The position numbers and the translations under genes were made by a program. Under the pieces are notes generated by a model. That model saw only the letters and a program-made list of their open reading frames with translations. It made no database searches and was not told where the DNA came from. A DNA stretch of 64,000 bases from Macrotrachela quadricornifera (Eukaryota > Rotifera > Eurotatoria > Philodinida > Philodinidae), in assembly GCA_022393335.1 (NCBI GenBank), contig JAJEKB010021607.1:1032113-1096112 (forward strand), given 5' to 3'. Of this stretch, positions 48,040-60,376 are shown piece by piece. The stretch's first letter is position 1; each line of letters opens with the position of its first letter.

Positions 48040-48713
48040 CACATTGGGCACGATGGGGCCCACCATATTTTAGCAAGAAAGTTCATAGAAGAACACTTTT
48101 TCCTCTTTTATTCTTATGCGGGAGGTTATAAATAATGGACGATCTTGTTCCCCTTCGCTATTTCTAAAACCATTTATTACATAACATAATGCTTCTCGTT
48201 AAAACCATCAAGACAAAAAACATTCCACAATCAGGACAAAAAGTTTTTATGCCAGACGGGTGAGTCTATCTCGTCATCAGTCATTTCTTCGTCGGAACTT
48301 CTAAATTCAAGATGCATTCTATCAAAATCATCATCCAAACAGGTCACTTCACTTAGTGAGCTAACGCTTTCTTCTGTATCGGTTTCTTTAAACGACATGT
48401 GCAATATTCCACAATTTCGATCGGCTTTATATACAAAACGACAGAGAGACAAGAATAAGGGAGAAAAACCCAGAAATTTCCTCCTTTTTCTCGCACGTGC
48501 TATATATAATACGAAAAGGAACGAAAAATTAATTCGGGAAATTCCCAGTTGCCCGCAAAAAGTGATTCATTACATGGTGATACAAAGAAGAGAACGATAA
48601 ATAATCTGTAGAAGATAGTGAAGAGGTCATTAAGTGTATTTATAGAAGTTAACTGCCCATGAAAATGAACATTTCGCAAAATTTTCTAAAAAAACTGAAT
48701 CGTGCCCAATGTG
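48040..48713 (-). mobile_element. piggyBac deletion derivative, 674 bp
   Basis: Perfect 15-bp TIRs CACATTGGGCACGAT / ATCGTGCCCAATGTG lie between TTAA at 48036-48039 and TTAA at 48714-48717, the invariant piggyBac target. The minus strand retains the acidic N-terminus of a transposase (MSFKETDTEESVSSLSEVTC, then DDDFDRMHLEFRSSDEEMTD; 48395-48231). Directly after it, in another frame, is a CPDC...C...H word like the C-terminal Cys-rich domain. The catalytic middle has been deleted, leaving a non-autonomous element. Confidence 0.9.
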
Positions 48714-49019
48714 TTAAGTTAATTTGAATTTTTCTTTATGAGTATCTTTTAAAATAAATCATTAATATTTATTTCGAAAGAATAGGATTTAATTAATTGA
48801 TTTGATAATTTTTTTTTTGTTTTAGATAAATAAAAAGATGAATAATATTTTTTTCCCATTATTAAATCTTGATAAATAAAAATATTCTCTTATATCTATA
48901 ATGACTTTAATATAGTCAAAGTATATTTATTATTTATTCTGTTGATGAAATACTTAGATCATACCAAACGTCTTTACAGAGGTATATCAATTTATTATTG
49001 AACGACTAAAGAAATTCTT

Positions 49020-49140
49020 AGCTTGTTTGGAAAAGTCATACAATATTGATCCCTTGAAAATGACAACGTAATATTTGTAATTAGAATACTACGTTATCAT
49101 TTTCAAGGGATCAATGTTGCATGAACTTTCCGGACATGCT
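49020..49140. mobile_element. 121-bp hairpin MITE
   Basis: Almost a perfect palindrome. The left arm runs from agcttgtttggaaaagtcat to gatcccttgaaaatgacaac. The right arm runs from atcattttcaagggatcaat to gaactttccggacatgct. The loop is about 13 bp (tttgtaattagaa). No coding sequence. Confidence 0.7.
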
Positions 49141-50815
49141 GAGAATGAAGTAGAGAGGCTGTGATAAAATTTTGAGCTCGATACAATGATATTTGACAGA
49201 GATATAAACCAAACAAGGGTCAAAAATAGATCATTGTATGACAAGGGTTTATCGGTCCAGTCTCAGTCAAGATATTTTTTTTTGTTCTTCAAGAGTATGT
49301 TAAGGTCCAGGGCACTATAGAGTCCTTTTTTTAATTCTTAATCTTTTAGAGGAAAAAGGGGATCATAAGTTCAATGACTCAAAAAACCATACTATGGGCT
49401 ATTTAATTTCAGTCTGAATTAATCAAATAAAAATAAAACTTGATTTCAAGCTGAAATGTGAGTCTAGGAGTGAGGGGGAGAGGTGACTGACGGTGAGGGT
49501 AAGCTTGTGATTTTGGGTACTCTAGGTCTTAGTCCCCTGTACAGAGAGAAGTTGGTGTAATTTTTTTTATTTTAGAATTCAGTTTGAAATAAAAAATCCT
49601 ATAGACTCCGAAAAACGCGCCAAAAATGAGTGCCTAGGTACACAAATGTCCATATATATAATAAAAAACAAAGTTTAATTAAGAAAATAACTCTGTGGTG
49701 TCCTGCATTTTGACGCGCTCTTGAAGAACAAAGAAATTAAAATATATTGATTGAGCCTGCATTGAGAAATCCTTGTATGGAGACCAAAAAAAAATCTTGA
49801 ATCGAGAAAAAACGAAAAATGTTTTTCGTTTTTTTTTAAAATAATCACATTTTTCATGAAGAGATTAACGAAAATCGTCGCAAATTTTGACCAAAAACGA
49901 GGTATCGAAGAAAAATCAATAGCATTTCTTTGAGAGCGTAAGGCAGACTATCTTACCATGCATTTATCTCAATTTAGAAATTTTTGACGAAAATTGGCTT
50001 TTTCTGAGAGGGGGGGGGTGGGGTGGGATCATAAATATTTCAAACACTTATTATGTTCTATTAAAAAACAATATTCCAGATGGATAATCATCAAACTGTG
50101 TACAAATGTACAACTTTGTTTTTATTTAAAGCCTATATAAAAAGAAACTTTCTTCAAGGCCTTTCCCCCCTCAAAAAAGTCAATTTTCGTCAGAATTTTC
50201 TAAATTGAGATAAATGCATGGTAAAATAGCCCGTCTTCCACTCTTGAAGAAAAGCTATTGTTTTATCTTCGGTACCTCGTTTTTGGTCAAAATTTTCGGT
50301 GATTTTCGTTAATCTCTTCTTGAAAAATGTGATTATTTTTTAAAAAAACGAAAAATGTTTTTCATTTTTTCTCGGTTTGTGACTTTTTTGGCCTTCTGTC
50401 CAAGAATTCTCGGGCCAGTGTCTTTCAATATATATATATTTTTTTTTTTTTTCATTATAAAGAGCACGTCAAGATGCAGGGCATCAGAGATTCTTTTTTT
50501 AATTAATCTCTATTTTTTATTATAGATACAGTCATTTACGTAACTAGGTACCCGTTTTTGGCGTGTTTTTTGAGTCATTGAACTTGTGATCACCTTTTTT
50601 CGCTAAAAAACTAAGAATTAAAAAAAAATGACGCTGTGGTGCTCCGCATCCTGACATATTCTTTCTAATGAAAAAAAATAAACATATATCATGAGACTGG
50701 ACCGAGAAATCTTGGGCAGAAAATGATCTGTTTTTGACCCTTGTTTGATTCATATTTCTGTCAAACATCATCGAATCGAGCTGAACATTTGACCACAATC
50801 TCCTCAGTTCAGCAT
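49141..50815. repeat. Nested palindromic block, 1.7 kb
   Basis: Two levels of inversion. Outer arms: 49140-49400 (gatatttgacagagatataa, aagggtcaaaaatagatcat) against 50530-50800 (atgatctgtttttgaccctt, catatttctgtcaaacatca). Inner arms: about 49680-50015 (cgaaaaatgtttttcgtttt, taccatgcatttatctcaat) against 50160-50510 (attgagataaatgcatggta, aaaacgaaaaatgtttttca). G-runs and C-runs border the centre. The inner part may be a later insertion of a related element. No ORF. Confidence 0.7.
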
Positions 50816-51228
50816 CAACAGATGATACAAAATTCAGTCCATTTGAAAGTAATTGGACTGAGATTGATTTTTGAGGGAAGGGAGAAGCCCTTAATCATTC
50901 TATAATAAATAGATATATCTCTGATCAAGACATTTGGTATGATCGAAGTATTTGTACACATTATCTTATTTTATTTCGTCTAAAATCAATTTTGAAGATG
51001 ATTAATTTCGATGAAAATAAGATAAGATCATCGTTTTTTGTTTCGATTAGTCAATTATTATAATAAAGCACTGGTTTAATATAAAATTAATTCTAAATGA
51101 AATCTATGATCTTATTATTTTTTTATTTTTGTCCGGAAAATTCTTGTCAAATGAATAAAACAAAAAAATACGCTTTTTCATTATTTTATTTATTTATATA
51201 TATTATTTAGTAGTTAACTATCTTAATA
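50816..51228. other. Intergenic before the four-exon gene
   Basis: AT-rich 5' flank of the gene starting at 51229. No clear TATA box can be distinguished from background. Confidence 0.4.
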
Positions 51229-54200
51229 ATGATCGGTCAAGGTGGTTGTCATTCATCGGTAAGTTTATGAATCATATTCTTCTTCTTACATTTTCATCTG
51301 AGAAAAAAAACGATTTTTAATTCCAATGTTAATGTAAATAACTTTTAAAATAGAATAAAAATATTTATTTTATAAATTAAAGACGTTTTCATTTACTAAT
51401 CATTATTGATATATATTGACAATTAGGGAACTGCGGGTACGTCGAGACGCGGGTGAAGGTTAAGAATGTACCGAACCCGAGTCCAAACCGAGCAGCTCAG
51501 GCTTGGTTTCGGTTAAGCGCGAAGTTGATCTATTTCGATTTATCTTCGTGTTTCATTGCTTAATTTAGTGTCTTCATAAGTATTTTATGCGTCTATATCG
51601 GTGCGTTCTATACTCTCACACTCACTGACTATCACCCATAATAAAGAACGACACTTAACAGGTTTCTTTGAGAGCACAAATGAAAGATCGAGCCCAATTT
51701 GACCGGCCGAGCTTGACCGAGTTCAAGCTACTCGGGCTTGGTACATGCGTAGCTCGGGTCGTGGTCTGAAAATTTAACTTTTGTCGGGCTCGGGTCTGCG
51801 TCTCAATTAAACTTCAGATCCAATTTGTACTCAGTTACGAATCTAAATACATCAGAATTGAAGTCAATGAATATTGATTTCTTTTTTATTTTTCAAAATA
51901 TCTTCTTTCCTTTTATTTTTATAATAAAAAAAAAGTGATTTCAACCGAAAAAAAAAAAACAAATTGAGAAAAATAAAAAATGTACACATCAATATATATT
52001 GAAGATCTTCTTTTTCTTGAAAAATTTGTATTTAATAGAAATAAATTAATATGTCTCATTTAATGTTCAAATTGAATATAAATTTAAGAAAAGAATTAAA
52101 TTAATTATTATTAAATCGAATTATTTTTATTTTTATTCAAAGGAAACTGAAACAAATATGGACGAACAATTATCCACAGATCAAGCCATTTTTTTAAAGA
52201 TGTTAGTCTGCATTGCATCTTCTATCATTATTTTTAAATGTACCATCGAGTTAATGGTAAATAAGAATAATAATATATCTTTTTAGAAAATTCCATGTAG
52301 TATGGGATTCACTCAGCATAAAGGAAATACCAAGAATAAACTAAAAGAAAAGTTGTTTAATTGAGAATAATGATAAATAAGTAAGAGTGAATGCAACAAA
52401 AATTTTCAATATCGAGAGGCATGACGTTTCTTTATTTAAAAACTTGTTTAATTCTTCGAGATTTGTTGATTTTCATTTCTCTGCACGACGTTTGATAATT
52501 GACCATAAATTTTCCATTGGATTTGCATCCGATCTATTTGAAGACCAGTCAATTACTTCTGGTATTTCACTAAACAAGAATTACTGAACTACTCGACTTT
52601 TATATTTAGGATCGTTGTCCATTTTCAGTCGCCATCGTCGACCAAATTGCTTTCTTGTATTAGAAATGAGATAATCTTAAAGAATTTGAACACAGTACGA
52701 GTCATCCATAATTTTTTTAAAAGAATGATAGCCAATAAGGCCTTTAATGATGATGCCTTCCCATATCATAATCTTCTATTTGTGTTTTTGTATTTCGTTT
52801 GACGTCATCACTTGGATTTTGTGATCATCTACGAATGGTATTATGAAATAACTAGTAACAAATTTCATCAGTAAATACAGTTCGACTCCAATCATCATCT
52901 TTGTGTTGGATTGACCACTGAATACGTGCATCCTTTCGTTTTTGTGTCAATATTAGAGTACCATAGGATAAACTACTCTTGTAACTCATTCGTTTGCGTT
53001 GACATTCAACGATCCATTGGGATACGCTCAAACCTCGATCATAGAACAGTTTTTCTGACAGTTCTTTTGATGTTGCTTTGTTGTTTTGACTAATGGATTG
53101 GCCAAGTGCTTTATTGTTACTCGCAGTAATCTTATAAGATCGATCTTTACATTGTCAGTCTTCAATTGTACTTTGTTGTTTCATCTTCGTGATATTATAT
53201 TTTACAGTTCTGAGAGGAGTCTTTCTTATACGAGATATTGCATCTGGAGATCGTTGACTATTATTCGAATAATGTAAAATAGTTGAATACCTTGTTTTCA
53301 TTGGATTTGTTTTTCGTTGTTGAGGCATTTTTTCTTCAAATAGAAAGGATGTTTCTGACAAATCTCTTTGTACACAGTTATATATATACCTCTTCTCATA
53401 TCTTAGAATGGTCTAGAAAAATCTTTCGAGAACCTTCAAGAGATATTCTCTAAAAAAGTGTATCCATACATAGGGCAAAGACTTTTACACTTTACTATAT
53501 TTTGAATAAGTTTAATTTTGTCTAAAAGTGAATTTAGCGACGAATACATCTATTATAAAGCTAACCTAATCATAAATGGTTTTTTTTAAAATCTCTTTTA
53601 ATTAAATAGAAATATGGTTTGACAACTCCACATATATTCTGGTTTATTCTATTGGGTATAATTCTTATTTGTATTAGTATTATAGCTATGATAATGGGTT
53701 TATCAGTATTAATTTCATTTATTAATTACTTATACAGATCTTGTATGAAGAAATGCTTTTCCAAAGAAAAGATACAGGTAAGACTTATTTATTAATTAAA
53801 TATTTTCTTTTGTAAAACACGATCTAAAAGGAGTGTTGAAGTATAAGGGGTAGAAACTTGCATCCTCCACAGACGTGATAGACACGTTGAAAACGGCTTA
53901 TCACAGATATGACAGACATCCTTAGCAACAACATGTCACAGACCATGATAGACATCCTTAGAAACGGAACATCATAGATGTGACAGACATCTTAGCGACG
54001 TCGCTCCCATCACAGATGGTTCGCAGACACCTTAGCAACGCCCATTCCCCCGTCTATTATAGATACCGTAGCAAGACCCCGTCACAGAAAGCATAGCAAC
54101 AGATGATGACAAATGTAAACGACGAATCGTCTGCAAACATGATAGAAATTGTAGCATCATCCTTCCTCCATGTAATTACATAGTGATCGACAGTTTGGTG

Positions 54201-54612
54201 AATTCGTTGTTTTTTTATGAGAAAAGTTTGTTTATAATTAATATGAATAAAAATCATTTGTTGATTTATGAAGAAATTTATTTTAAATTAAATATAAAAG
54301 ATATTTAATATTGATTTATGGATATATAATAATAACGCCAACACTTTTTCATTTCAACTTCTTGGATATCTCAATTTATTCTAAACATTGTAGATCTATA
54401 TTTTATAAATCGATAAATAAAATTATTTTTCTCCTTGTTAATTCAATTTTTCCTTTGAATAAAATAAGAATATAATATTATTCATATAGATAAAGGATAA
54501 TCAATGTAAAGATCGATCATTAATTAAATGGAATTTAAAATTTCTTCATCTTCAAAAACATTTTTTATTATGGTTTCATCATCAAGATCAAAAAGAAGAA
54601 TTTATTATATAA
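51229..54612 (+). CDS. Four-exon small membrane protein, about 142 aa
   Basis: Exons 51229-51258, 52143-52256, 53610-53777 and 54496-54612 are all phase 0 with GT-AG introns. A second acceptor at 54489 would add two residues. The protein: MIGQGGCHSS, then ETETNMDEQLSTDQAIFLKM leading into TM1 (LVCIASSIIIFKC). Exon 3 holds a long hydrophobic region (HIFWFILLGIILICISIIAM and MGLSVLISFINYLY) followed by a Cys/Lys patch (RSCMKKCFSKEK). Exon 4 is a short soluble tail (…HHQDQKEEFII). Its introns are unusually long for this genome because each has absorbed other DNA: a GC-rich insert, a Tc1-like transposase, a minisatellite. The consistent phase and clean junctions support a real gene. Function unknown. 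Confidence 0.55.
51425..51830. mobile_element. GC-rich insert in intron 1, probable MITE
   Basis: Base composition jumps inside an AT-rich intron. The left side has cgggtacgtcgagacgcggg and aatgtaccgaacccgagtcc. The right side carries inverted, diverged versions (ctcgggcttggtacatgcgt, cgggctcgggtctgcgtctc). The inverted subterminal words suggest a DNA transposon end-pair. Target duplication not resolved. Confidence 0.5.
52385..53328 (-). pseudogene. Dead Tc1/mariner-like transposase in intron 2
   Basis: Read on the minus strand from MPQQRKTNPMKTRYSTILHY (53328). An N-terminal HTH (ISRIRKTPLRTVKYNI) is followed by a second HTH-like part (NNKATSKELSEKLFYDRGLS), then the catalytic start WSRTVFTDE. 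Next is a decayed second Asp region where DNDPKHKS-type wording would be expected (about 52620), and an Asn-Pro-(M/I)-E-N-like word near 52520 (SNGKFMVNYQ in one frame). Stops and shifts are frequent, starting at 53155. The TIRs were not fixed; catacatagggcaaagactt at 53467 may be one end. Confidence 0.7.
53855..54115. repeat. Minisatellite in intron 3
   Basis: About six to seven diverged units of roughly 35-40 bp built on 'cacagatgtgacagacatccttagcaac' variants (for example cagatatgacagacatcctt, cagaccatgatagacatcct, catagatgtgacagacatct). It is GC-richer than the flanks. No coding frame. Confidence 0.7.
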
Positions 54613-55766
54613 ATTAATGTATATATTTATCTTTCTTGATCCAAAGATTATTAATTAATATAAAAATTTCATAAAAGATTTTCTGCATTTTTTTCTGTCA
54701 ACTTTAATCTTAGTTTAATGTTTGTTAAATATTATTATTGTTAAAATAATTTGTGTAATCGAAATGTATTAATTGATGTTTTGTTCTTTATTATATTGTA
54801 AATAAAATAAATCATATTCATTTCAGAATTAACTGTAAGTAATATCAATCAGAGTTGGAACGGATTGAAATTTTTTAGATCGATCTGTTTCAAAATATTC
54901 TTAAAATGGTGAAAAACTGATTGGTTTCAAGTATTTATCCAAATCGGTGAAAATTGGTCACTTTTCCGGAACATTTTTAATTCCTTATATGTAATATGAT
55001 TAACAATATATCACTATCCATTTCAAACAAAGAAGATGAGTGTAAAAAAGAGCAATAGCTCCCGAACGAAAGCAACTACCGATCTGCGATTTTCACTATT
55101 CGAAAGAGAAGAATAGGGCACATAGATATTAAAGAGAAAGAATATTTTCAATTGTATTTCTACAGGTTTTCTAGAAGAGTCTCTGAAAAAGCATCTTATC
55201 GATCGATGAAGGTTTGGTTGATTTTTCGATCTATATTAAGTCTTTTGATAGCCTAGAATCTTTTCTACACAACCATGAAAGACGAAAACTTTTCTATTCT
55301 TTCGTTTGAGCATCAGATCTCATTCAGCAGGACCCCGAATAGCATGCTTTTTGACTTAACCCAACTCGAATTCGTCATCATCATCATAAGTTTTCTGCTC
55401 TTAAGCAGGTTCTTAGGATAACAGTTATAACTTTTATATGTTATAGTTTTCTCCATTCCATCCTCTCGCTAGCAAGCCTTTTTAGGCGTGTACAGGATTT
55501 ACTGCCGTGAAATTTACTGCCGTAAACAATTTTTATAACGCGCCTTGTTTCAAAACACAATTAATTAAAATCCTTGTTTCAAAAAAAGTTAATTAAAATA
55601 ATTCGCTTCTCAGCCCGCCCCTCTGCTCTCATTAAAGATGTAATCGATTTACAAAAAGTAGAAATATATTGAATAGTTGTTGAGTTCTTATTTTAGTGCG
55701 AAACCGTATGTTTTACAATAGAAAAAAAAATTTGAATCTTATTTTGTTTTATACGATACAGCCCCT
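54613..55766. other. Intergenic with a dispersed-repeat fragment
   Basis: No gene. 55055-55120 carries cccgaacgaaagcaactacc and gatctgcgattttcactatt, related to the 21.3- and 40.45-kb copies. 55480-55560 contains two copies of ttactgccgt. Confidence 0.4.
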
Positions 55767-56262
55767 CTCGGACAAAAAAAACTACCCTTTTCCATTAGCT
55801 CGTTCTCCTCCATAGTTCATNNNNNNNNNNNNNNNNNNNNNNNNNNNNNNNNNNNNNNNNNNNNNNNNNNNNNNNNNNNNNNNNNNNNNNNNNNNNNNNN
55901 NNNNNNNNNNNNNNNNNNNNNNNNNNNNNNNNNNNNNNNNNNNNNNNNNNNNNNNNNNNNNNNNNNNNNNNNNNNNNNNNNNNNNNNNNNNNNNNNNNNN
56001 NNNNNNNNNNNNNNNNNNNNNNNNNNNNNNNNNNNNNNNNNNNNNNNNNNNNNNNNNNNNNNNNNNNNNNNNNNNNNNNNNNNNNNNNNNNNNNNNNNNN
56101 NNNNNNNNNNNNNNNNNNNNNNNNNNNNNNNNNNNNNNNNNNNNNNNNNNNNNNNNNNNNNNNNNNNNNNNNNNNNNNNNNNNNNNNNNNNNNNNNNNNN
56201 NNNNNNNNNNNNNNNNNNNNGGAGAACGAGCTAATGGAAAAGGGTAGTTTTTTTTGTCCGAG
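55767..56262. repeat. Perfect 42-bp inverted repeat flanking a 400-N gap
   Basis: 55767-55808 (ctcggacaaaaaaaactacc ... ttagctcgttctcc) is the exact reverse complement of 56221-56262. Between them are 12 bases and 400 Ns (55821-56220). The right N boundary coincides with the start of the repeat. This looks like a palindromic element or a hairpin that the assembly could not cross. Confidence 0.9.
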
Positions 56263-57357
56263 GGGGACTAGCAAAGTGCAAAAAAGGCTTGGGACTACTA
56301 GGGATAGTTTGTTCAAGAATTACACGAAAAAGATTCACAGGATCAAATTGACGTTAGAGAAATTTCATTCTAATAGTAGAGAGGATATCAACAATCAAAC
56401 AAAATCGCTCTTTGAATGAAGCTGCTTTCCATTTAAATGATTTATCGATAGATATAAAGTAAAAATTAATGTATATATGTCAGATATGAAAATCGATGGC
56501 AAAAACAAATTAAGTCAAATCTAAACTCAACTTCAACAATTTTTGTAAAATGTATCATTTAGAATTAAATTTCAAAGAATATGCTATCATACCATTAAAA
56601 AGCTATAAATTAGCTCTTACAAACGATCAATTTAATTTCATATTATATCATTCTTCATTTCTCTTTTCAAAGAATTTTTTATTCTTAAAGGAAAAAGAAA
56701 AGAATTCATTGTAAAATAGGAATTGTATTTTCAATGAAATAGAATGTCAACTGTGTTCTATGATGTAAGAGATGTATTATTTTTAGACATTTTAGAAACT
56801 CTTTTGTAAGAAAATTGTTTATTTTTTACTTCTTTCATGTTAAATGACATCTTGTTGGAAAGTTATTTCCAACATGCAAAGTCTTACTTTACTTCCTTTT
56901 TGTTCTCTTTCAAAAATAAATATTGCTCTCCACTCATGCCTTTTTTTTCACAACAACAGTTTGGCAGCGGTGACTTTGTTCGTTGTAAAAAATAGAAAAA
57001 AAACACCTCGAGAAGAAAGAGAAAAGACAAATAAAAAGAAGGCAAGGATGGCATCAACAACGGTGATGTAATGTTATTTGTATAGTTATTCATGGTTGAT
57101 TTCTAGTTGTTTCTAAAGTGTTATTGATTAACCAAGCCGTCATTCATCATCAGCACAAAAAAGGAATCTCTCGTCCTCCTATCATAATTAATTTTTGCAG
57201 TGCATAATTATTTTTTTGCTTTCTTTATAATGCAATGTGATTACTCACTTTCTACCGTCAAAAGAAAAGTTGTATCAACAGTGTCGCACAACTTTTTTAT
57301 TATAGTTAACTGTGCATCAAAATAAAATATTTGTGATTTTATTGTTTTAATAAACGA
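56263..57357. other. Upstream region of the KY-like gene
   Basis: No ORF with a domain. 57285-57357 directly precedes the start codon and is AT-rich; a tattatag / attttattg context may include the transcription start, but nothing diagnostic is seen. Confidence 0.35.
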
Positions 57358-57372
57358 ATGAAAAAATGGTAG
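57358..57372 (+). promoter_or_regulatory. Overlapping four-codon upstream ORF
   Basis: ATG AAA AAA TGG TAG starts eight bases before the main ATG (57366) and terminates inside it in another frame. If included in the mRNA it could lower translation of the main frame, or mark the true start as a leaky-scanning site. Confidence 0.35.
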
Positions 57373-59365
57373 GAGTTTCAAATTCGAAAGCTAGCGCCCA
57401 ATACATTAATGCCATAGTACCACCACCATTAGCGATACAGCGCGAACAACTTGAGTCAGGCTATGGCTCTATGAATTCTACTAGTGATGACTCATGGATA
57501 CATCAACGAGCTCATACAGCAAAATCGCGAAAACATCATCGACAGATTCCTGCTTCGACACCAAATATTTACCGTCCTACGAGTGTATCGCATGGCATAC
57601 ATAGACGTGATTTAACACAATGCAATACTACAAAACAGCAACAACAACTACCACAATCGAATCTTGATCCAATCGACAATTATCGTCGACTAAAAACAGC
57701 CAACTCGCGGATCTCAATTGATGTAGCATCTCCTCAAGAATTCGTACCAAATCAGAAGGTAAATAAGAATGTTCTATGATTTTTTAGTCTATATTTTAAA
57801 TTTTAAGTACGGAATGTAAACTAAGTTACTATTTATAGGTATATAATAATGAAAATAGTAAACAACTTTGCTCCAAACGTAAAGATATTCCAACAGACTA
57901 TCGCCGTAAAGTTCATACTCCCACAAAGAAAGAAAACAATATTGTTAATTACTCTGATGATTGGGATTCAGATTATTCGGATGATTGGGAATCAGATATA
58001 GATGATATCAAAAAAGTAGAAAAAGTGCACCAACTATCTCTATCAGAATCAAAAGTGGCAAATAATTTTACAGATTTTGTACCATCCGATCCGGCAGCTT
58101 TCGAAACATCATTTTGTCGTAAACGTCAGGCAGCCATCGATAATATGTCATATCGACAAGCAATCAACAGCTGGACAGCTAAAGGTCTTCATGATGTTGT
58201 CAAACTCATAATGGATTTATCATCGGGCAAGAGTTTGATCGATCGCGCTTGGATTATTTTTTATTGGATATCACAAAATATTGAATATGATGTTGAAGCT
58301 TACTTTAGTGGTAATATACGACGACAAACATCGGAAGATATCTTTGCAAACCGAAAAGGAGTTTGTGATGCCTTTGGAACTATTTTTGAAACTCTTTGTG
58401 CTGCTGTTCAAATTGAATGCAAGAAAATTAGCGGTTATGCTAAAGGATGTGATTTTAAAATGGGACAAAAATCATTTGCTCAGACAAATCATGCTTGGAA
58501 TGTGATACGTCTTGAAGGACACTGGTATCTTGTTGATTCGACATGGGGCGAGGGATATTTGGATAGCAATAAATGTAATCGAAAGGAATTAAACTCATTC
58601 TACTTCTTAGTTCGTCCCGAGCAAATGATCTATAGACATTTACCTGAAGATACGCGTTGGCAATTGCTAAAGTCTCCTATTTCAATGGTGGATTTTTTGC
58701 AACTACCTTTTACTTATTCAACATTTTTCGAACTTAATCTAGATCTCATTTCTCCGCATTTTTCTAATACAATATCGTTTAATTCGACTCTTGGACTTGC
58801 CGAAGTGCTTGTGCGGGCTCCATCTGATATAAGCTTGATCGGAAACATCAAACACATGGAATCTAATAAATCAAAGACTGGCAGCCTTATTCAATATGAT
58901 GCCGATCGTCAATTGTGGCAGTGTCTCTTTGCACCAAAACACAGTGGTTTTCATATCTTGACATTATTTGCCCGTCAAGAGAAGCAAATAATGAGACATA
59001 ACACTAATAAAGGCATGTATCCTTCTGCAATTGAATTCGGTTTACATGTTCCGACTGATGTTACAAAAGTAAGAACTTTTCCACTGACATATAGTCTATT
59101 TACGGAACGTAAATGTCAAATCTTTGAACCTCTCGATGGCATATTAAAATCTGGTTCGAAAGTAACTATTCACTGTCGTATTCCAGACGCTTATTGTGTT
59201 CGACTTTTACTTGATGAAAACTGGCTATCGGAAGATCTAATAAAAGATGGTATCTTCAAGAGACAAATTACGGTTCCTCGACAAAAAGTGATACTATATG
59301 TCAAATTTGCAGATAAACGAGATAAGTCAAGTTATGATGGACTGTTTTGCTATTCAATCAAATAA
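57366..59365 (+). CDS. KY/transglutaminase-like cysteine protein, 639 aa
   Basis: Exon 1 is 57366-57758 (131 codons), the intron 57759-57838 (GT-AG, phase 0) and exon 2 57839-59365. The N-terminal 190 residues are low-complexity and basic or polar with a poly-Gln run, followed by an acidic repeat (SDDWDSDYSDDWESDIDDI). Then comes a transglutaminase-like core: RAWIIFYWISQNIEYD, the nucleophile region RKGVCDAFGTIFETL (Cys307), the His region NHAWNVIRLEGHWYLVDSTW (His349, Asp364). All three catalytic residues are present. The C-terminal half holds two beta-rich segments (about 430-520 and 540-635), as in kyphoscoliosis-peptidase (KY) relatives. Such proteins are linked to cytoskeleton and muscle in animals; here the substrate is unknown. 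The gene is intact and is the clearest host gene in the window. It is isolated, with long AT-rich flanks. Confidence 0.9.
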
Positions 59366-60373
59366 AAACAAATAGTTCCAACAATTTATATGAAATACTA
59401 AGCAAAAACTGGTACAAGAAAAACAATAATTTTTACTTATATAACTTAATCAAAAGCAATATTTGTCGCTACGACTCGCTTAACTCTTGACTGAATCCAT
59501 TCTATTCTTTATCTATCATTCTTTGTTAAAAACTGCTATAAAAACTATGATTGAAGAAATATACGTACATCAAAACCTGTATAAGATTGTCTGTAATACC
59601 TGTTTTGTAAGAAGATTAGCCTTTACAGTTTTCTATTACGATTTTCTTTAGTAAAATATAGCGACAGATCACAGATAGTAGGTGATGTTCCTATGGATCG
59701 TCATTTTTGACTACTTGATTTGTATATGACATGTGTAAACTCCGACTCTTCTATTATATTTTAGCGTTCAAAGTTTTTAGGAGGGTCTTCTATTTACACG
59801 AATCTTTTCATAGGATTTCGCAATAGGTTTTTTCAAAAACCACGTAAAATTTACAAAAACACTGAATGTCACTTCATACTATCCATTAATAGTATCCGAT
59901 ACTTCTGCAGACATTTTTTTTGATGAAAGTGTTTTTTTTTCAGAGAAGATTAAATAATGAGATCACATAATTTTTCACCGTGCAAACAATTTTCATTAGA
60001 AGACGTTAGATGCTCCTAGCTCTTTCATTCTCCACATCTCTATCTAGTGTATGATTCTTTAACAGCTAGTTTTAACGAGGTTCCTATCAAATCCGCTTAT
60101 TTCTCAGATCACATGTTATAAATATGCAAAATCTACAAAGAATTACTCTTATGTCAGAAGATATTTCTCCAAACATAAAGAATATGCTCTTTGTTCATAC
60201 CATCATGTTGATTATGATTCTATATTCTTCTCGCTTCTTCTCCTATCATACTTGTATTGCATATGGTAGTTGTTTTCCAAAGTAAAAGAGATACAAAGCA
60301 AAAACGGGAGATAATCATAATAGTAACGATTGTTTTTATTAGATGTCATTAATTCTGTGTATTCAATGGAAAC
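59366..60373. other. 3' flank, nothing recognised
   Basis: AT-rich spacer downstream of the KY-like gene. No ORF or repeat that I can support. Confidence 0.4.
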
Positions 60374-60376
60374 TTA

